This document shows, piece after piece, positions 12,321 to 12,875 of a stretch of 12,875 nt of DNA. Source of the DNA: CAIJZX01 sp043766165 (GTDB taxonomy: Bacteria > Patescibacteriota > Patescibacteriia > SBBC01 > CAIJZX01); contig JAYUIJ010000017.1 of the NCBI GenBank assembly GCA_043766165.1, forward strand, positions 1-12,875. The letters are read 5' to 3'. Under the pieces are notes generated by a model, which was given only the letters and a program-made list of their open reading frames with translations, was not told where the DNA came from and ran no database searches. The position numbers and the translations under genes are program-made. Position 1 is the first letter of the stretch. Each line of letters opens with the position of its first letter.

Positions 12321-12692
12321 CTAAGCAGGAATTGGCAATCCGTGCCTGAGGTAGTAGCGAGTATCGAGTGCGTCAATCCACATCAGCCCGACGATCATAG
12401 TAGCACCGGCATACACCCAAACATCTAGGGTATATGGTGGATACATAAACATTACAGCCACGCCACTACTATACAAGAACAAGAAGAAAGACTGGTGGTA
12501 CACTGTCCACCTTGACGCTGCCAACGCACGACCACTGTTGGTACCATATGTAGTGTCAGAGTCATTTGGGCGCTTCATATACAACGCGACCAATCTTTGA
12601 TCTGAATTATACGTTACCCAAGCTGTCATCACCCAAACAGGGCCCCAAACCCAGGTGCTGCAAAAGACTAACAGGTTGTTAACCGCGCTCAT
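12321..12692 (-). CDS. Small three-TM membrane protein, unknown function
   Basis: The frame is open to 12764, but the ATG at 12692 is preceded by GGAGGG with a short gap, the best ribosome site on this strand, so a 123-residue product is chosen. Hydrophobic helices lie at about 6-27 (LLVFCSTWVWGPVWVMTAWV), 64-84 and 90-108. A polar loop at 39-62 contains MKRPNDSDTTYGTNSGRA, and the tail is short (DTRYYLRHGLPIPA). No family is recognised. The gene is a complete transcription unit, with an extended -10 promoter at 12755-12783, a ~56-nt leader and a strong terminator directly after the stop. Confidence 0.75.
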   Translation of the reverse strand: MSAVNNLLVFCSTWVWGPVWVMTAWVTYNSDQRLVALYMKRPNDSDTTYGTNSGRALAASRWTVYHQSFFLFLYSSGVAVMFMYPPYTLDVWVYAGATMIVGLMWIDALDTRYYLRHGLPIPA

Positions 12693-12754
12693 ACACCCTC
12701 CAATTATGGTTTGTTGTGGACGAACTGAATGTGAAGGATCATTTGTAACATCAT

Positions 12755-12783
12755 ATACTAGCAAATACTTCCAAACTAGTCAA
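12755..12783 (-). promoter_or_regulatory. Extended -10 promoter of the small membrane-protein gene
   Basis: On the minus strand TTGACT (12783-12778), a 17-bp spacer ending in TGC, then TAGTAT (12760-12755). Its design is close to that of the promoter at 8464-8491 (TTGACA with TGC-TAGGGT). Confidence 0.6.
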
Positions 12784-12809
12784 GGCCACCTTCCAGCTCA
12801 TTAAAACTG

Positions 12810-12875
12810 TTACCAAGCGTTTCCTGGATAGCTCATAAATGGGTTACCGTAGCTACCTATGACTATGGCCACTAT
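12810..12875 (-). CDS. Possible 3' end of a gene continuing past the right edge
   Basis: A minus-strand frame is open from the window edge to a TAA at 12812-12810, giving 21 residues (IVAIVIGSYGNPFMSYPGNAW). The hydrophobic start and the composition look protein-like, but the piece is too short to be sure, and no terminator is seen after it. Confidence 0.25.
   Translation of the reverse strand: MVAIVIGSYGNPFMSYPGNAW

Noticed and set aside
1..12875. CRISPR array or toxin-antitoxin pair
   Set aside because: No regularly spaced repeats occur, and the small genes do not form overlapping pairs with recognisable toxin or antitoxin motifs.

Overview
The window looks like a bacterial chromosome fragment of moderate GC. 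It most likely comes from a Patescibacteria/CPR-type organism, though this is an inference. The signs are a stand-alone RND permease with no adaptor or outer-membrane partner, a one-domain GIY-YIG nuclease beside tRNA genes, a short gpmA, several small proteins without clear relatives, mixed start contexts (some with Shine-Dalgarno sites, some leaderless) and a fibre-like repeat protein. No rRNA or complete phage module is present to fix the taxonomy.

Layout. Positions 1-1821 hold the 3' part of a large fibre-like repeat protein, which converges on gpmA across a shared terminator. Positions 2548-3230 form a tRNA-Ser(GCT) locus: an intact tRNA, a GIY-YIG gene, then a second copy of the same tRNA interrupted in its T, anticodon and D loops. 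Positions 3338-3736 hold gene debris, including what looks like the C-terminus of a serine recombinase. A GT39-like membrane glycosyltransferase follows (3861-5432), then a strongly GC-rich gene for a small secreted protein (5677-6051) and two small membrane-protein genes. Positions 7388-7655 hold a second tRNA-Ser locus, with a complete tRNA-Ser(UGA) gene lying inside the anticodon loop of another tRNA-Ser(UGA). Next come a YgjP-type metallopeptidase gene, a small gene of unknown function, a 1057-residue RND transporter and a small membrane protein. A possible gene end lies at the right edge.

The most unusual content is the pair of tRNA-Ser loci. The inserts in the two anticodon loops share one architecture: TCA, a first hairpin, GA, then a 36-nt second hairpin with a 7-bp stem and exactly 22 nt of loop. 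The second-hairpin stem differs between copies by compensatory base changes, and the insert lies in opposite orientations relative to the tRNA. In the 7.4-kb locus the first hairpin holds a whole tRNA gene; in the 3-kb locus it holds three nucleotides. This suggests a small mobile or structural element that enters tRNA-Ser loops and may carry a replacement tRNA. The GIY-YIG nuclease and the recombinase remnant nearby are candidate partners, but nothing in the sequence proves a link.

The other genes look like ordinary core and accessory functions: glycolysis, surface glycosylation, export and cell-surface proteins. Most have recognisable promoters and hairpin terminators of their own, so the window is mostly short transcription units rather than one operon.
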